Origin: Physcomitrium patens
Lineage: Eukaryota; Streptophyta; Bryopsida; Funariales; Funariaceae
DNA: 64,000 bases
Assembly: GCF_000002425.4 (NCBI RefSeq)
Contig: NC_037256.1
Coordinates: 10,453,762 to 10,517,761, forward strand
Reading direction: 5' to 3'
Shown: in pieces, positions 62,609 to 64,000 of the stretch
Layout of the letters: every line of letters starts with the position of its first letter
Numbering within the stretch: position 1 is the stretch's first letter
Position numbers and translations under genes: made by a program
Notes under the pieces: generated by a model
The model's database searches: none
What the model saw: only the letters and a program-made list of their open reading frames with translations
Told to the model about the DNA's origin: nothing

Positions 62609-64000
62609 ATGGCAGAGCTTCTTGAAATGAAAAGTGCAATGGCACAAATACAAGAGCAATTGAAGGAATTAATGCTTGTGATACATCAACCCAATCTATT
62701 GCCATCAAAAGCAACAAAAATAGTAGGAAGTGAAGATACAAACATGAATAGAGCTACTTCAATATCTACACTAAATTATATCCCTTTTCTTATAGTAGAA
62801 CATCTTTCTTGTGTTAGAAAATCCAAAGTTGCCTTACTTGAGAAGTTTGATGGCATAAGATCCAAGTTTTAAGGATTTATTAGTTAAATATAATTTTTGA
62901 TTAAAATTTAATTTCAAAGCTATTCAATGCCAAGATTACATGTTAAATTCATTGATATACTTTTTTAAGATTTGATATCATCATAGTTTATATCTTTTCT
63001 TTAATGATAAAATCCAATATTGGATAATTTGGAGGCTTTTTTGGTAGAATTTTGATCTATGTATGAAGAACATGATGCAATTTGTATTGCAACTAATAAA
63101 TTTTGTATCTTGTAATAAAAAAATTGATTAATGATATTATATGCATTATAATTTTGATAACTAGAAATTGATATCAAGTAGGATGATGCTGCTTTTATCA
63201 ATGAATTTTTCTATAAATTATAATATGAAGTAAAGAAATTGGATCAACTTATTTGATCCTCAGACATTAAGACAAGCAATTGACTTTGCTGTGAAGTAAA
63301 ACAATCAACTTTTTGAGTTTTAATCTAAAAATCATGTAAGAAAATCTTTATATTATTATAATCCGATGACAATATTGATGGCCTCTTAATCAAAACATTT
63401 GAAAGTAGAAGATATGAAAATTAATGCGGTACATTTTAAACCTCTTATTGAATAAGATAAGACTTGTTGACATTTGCGAACACTCTCAATTCTCGATAAA
63501 CAATGTATTATAATTCTCTTAGTCATATCCATACTTCACAAATATCTTTAATTATCAACTTTCGAATTCTCCACTTATAATTGAGTATACAATAAATTCA
63601 ATTTCTCATTTGACATCATATAAATCAAATCTTTCTTTTATTAAAAAATTTTAATTCACATTATTCAAAATCTATCCATTTCTTTTTTTTTATATAAAAA
63701 TAAAAAAATGAGAGATAGCACCACGCTTACCTTAGCTCATGACTATCATAGTTTGGACATGTCTACTTCTTCTTCAATTGATTTATACTTACCTCAAAAC
63801 AAAGATTCCAACCAATATTTCTTACTTAATCACTTTTTTTGACTAAATCATCCATTCTACTTCTTGAATTGACTACACTCTGGATGATTAATCAATTTTA
63901 CTAATATCTAACTAATATTCTATAAAAATCAATTTCTACCTATTCTACAGGAAGCTAAACACAATGCTCAATATTATTGAAAGAAACAACACAACTACAA
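62609..64000 (+). pseudogene. Degenerate gag of relic element C, interrupted by a repeat
   Basis: It starts with ATG at 62609 and an N-terminus close to the young Gag ([20 protein letters not shown]). It stays open to 62872, where a stop follows KFDGIRSKF. Beyond that the alignment with 53160-53770 continues across stops and small deletions to about 63470. A 472-bp repeat is then inserted. Zinc-knuckle region sequence resumes at 63950 (GAAGCTAAACACAATGCTCA) and runs off the window. Confidence 0.8.
63478..63949. repeat. 472-bp dispersed repeat, copy 2
   Basis: Matches 6516-6986 over its whole length in the same orientation. The flanks are gag of element C on both sides, so both ends of the repeat are well defined here. 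About 25 bases of gag that the young element has at this position are missing. Confidence 0.82.

Noticed and set aside
1..64000. CRISPR arrays, bacterial operons, rRNA or tRNA genes
   Set aside because: None seen. The repeats present are microsatellites, minisatellites and retroelements of a plant-type nuclear genome, and I found no convincing tRNA cloverleaf.

Overview
The window looks like nuclear DNA of a land plant, most likely a moss of the Physcomitrium (Physcomitrella) type. The reasons are spliced nuclear genes with GT-AG introns, a chloroplast-targeted RNase E/G, a NIP aquaporin whose predicted selectivity filter is Phe-Ala-Ala-Arg (a combination I recall for moss NIPs and not for flowering plants), and very AT-rich spacers full of nested Ty3/gypsy chromovirus elements. 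The species is an inference.

Layout. 1-14123 is an old gypsy element (called A here), cut by the left window edge and split by a second, unrelated chromovirus (B, about 5739-13018). Both are dead, with many stops and a strong excess of C-to-T / G-to-A change. 14330-20437 holds a GC-richer island and a plus-strand gene of a dozen or more exons whose product I do not recognise. 20438-24690 is AT-rich spacer with TA arrays and a 26-copy 18-bp minisatellite. 25225-30719 is a complete five-exon gene for a plastid RNase E/G-type endoribonuclease. 30720-40470 is AT-rich spacer with at least one decayed gag. 40471-42209 (minus) is a complete five-exon NIP aquaporin gene. 44780-45177 (minus) is the probable 3' end of an unrecognised gene. 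46275-52150 is spacer holding a 391-bp Mutator-like MITE with a 9-bp target duplication.

52156-58530 is a young full-length gypsy chromovirus: LTRs of 552 bp differing at one base, target duplication GAATA, intact gag, and pol broken by two stops and a frameshift. It carries an extra intact 140-codon frame between the chromodomain and the polypurine tract. Element A, a relative that keeps this junction, lacks that frame. 60235-64000 is a stack of older relics of the same superfamily: an A-type fragment, an LTR split by an insert with telomere-like repeats, and a gag interrupted by a 472-bp repeat that also occurs at 6516-6986 inside element B.

The host genes show no functional linkage: RNase E/G acts in plastid RNA processing and the NIP is a membrane channel. 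The retroelements form one family history, with A and C as old relatives and 52156-58530 as the recent arrival. The most novel items are the extra frame in the young element, the inverted repeat next to its TATA box that persists in older copies, the mismatch between young LTRs and a broken pol, and the long N-terminal extension of the RNase E with seven spaced basic clusters.
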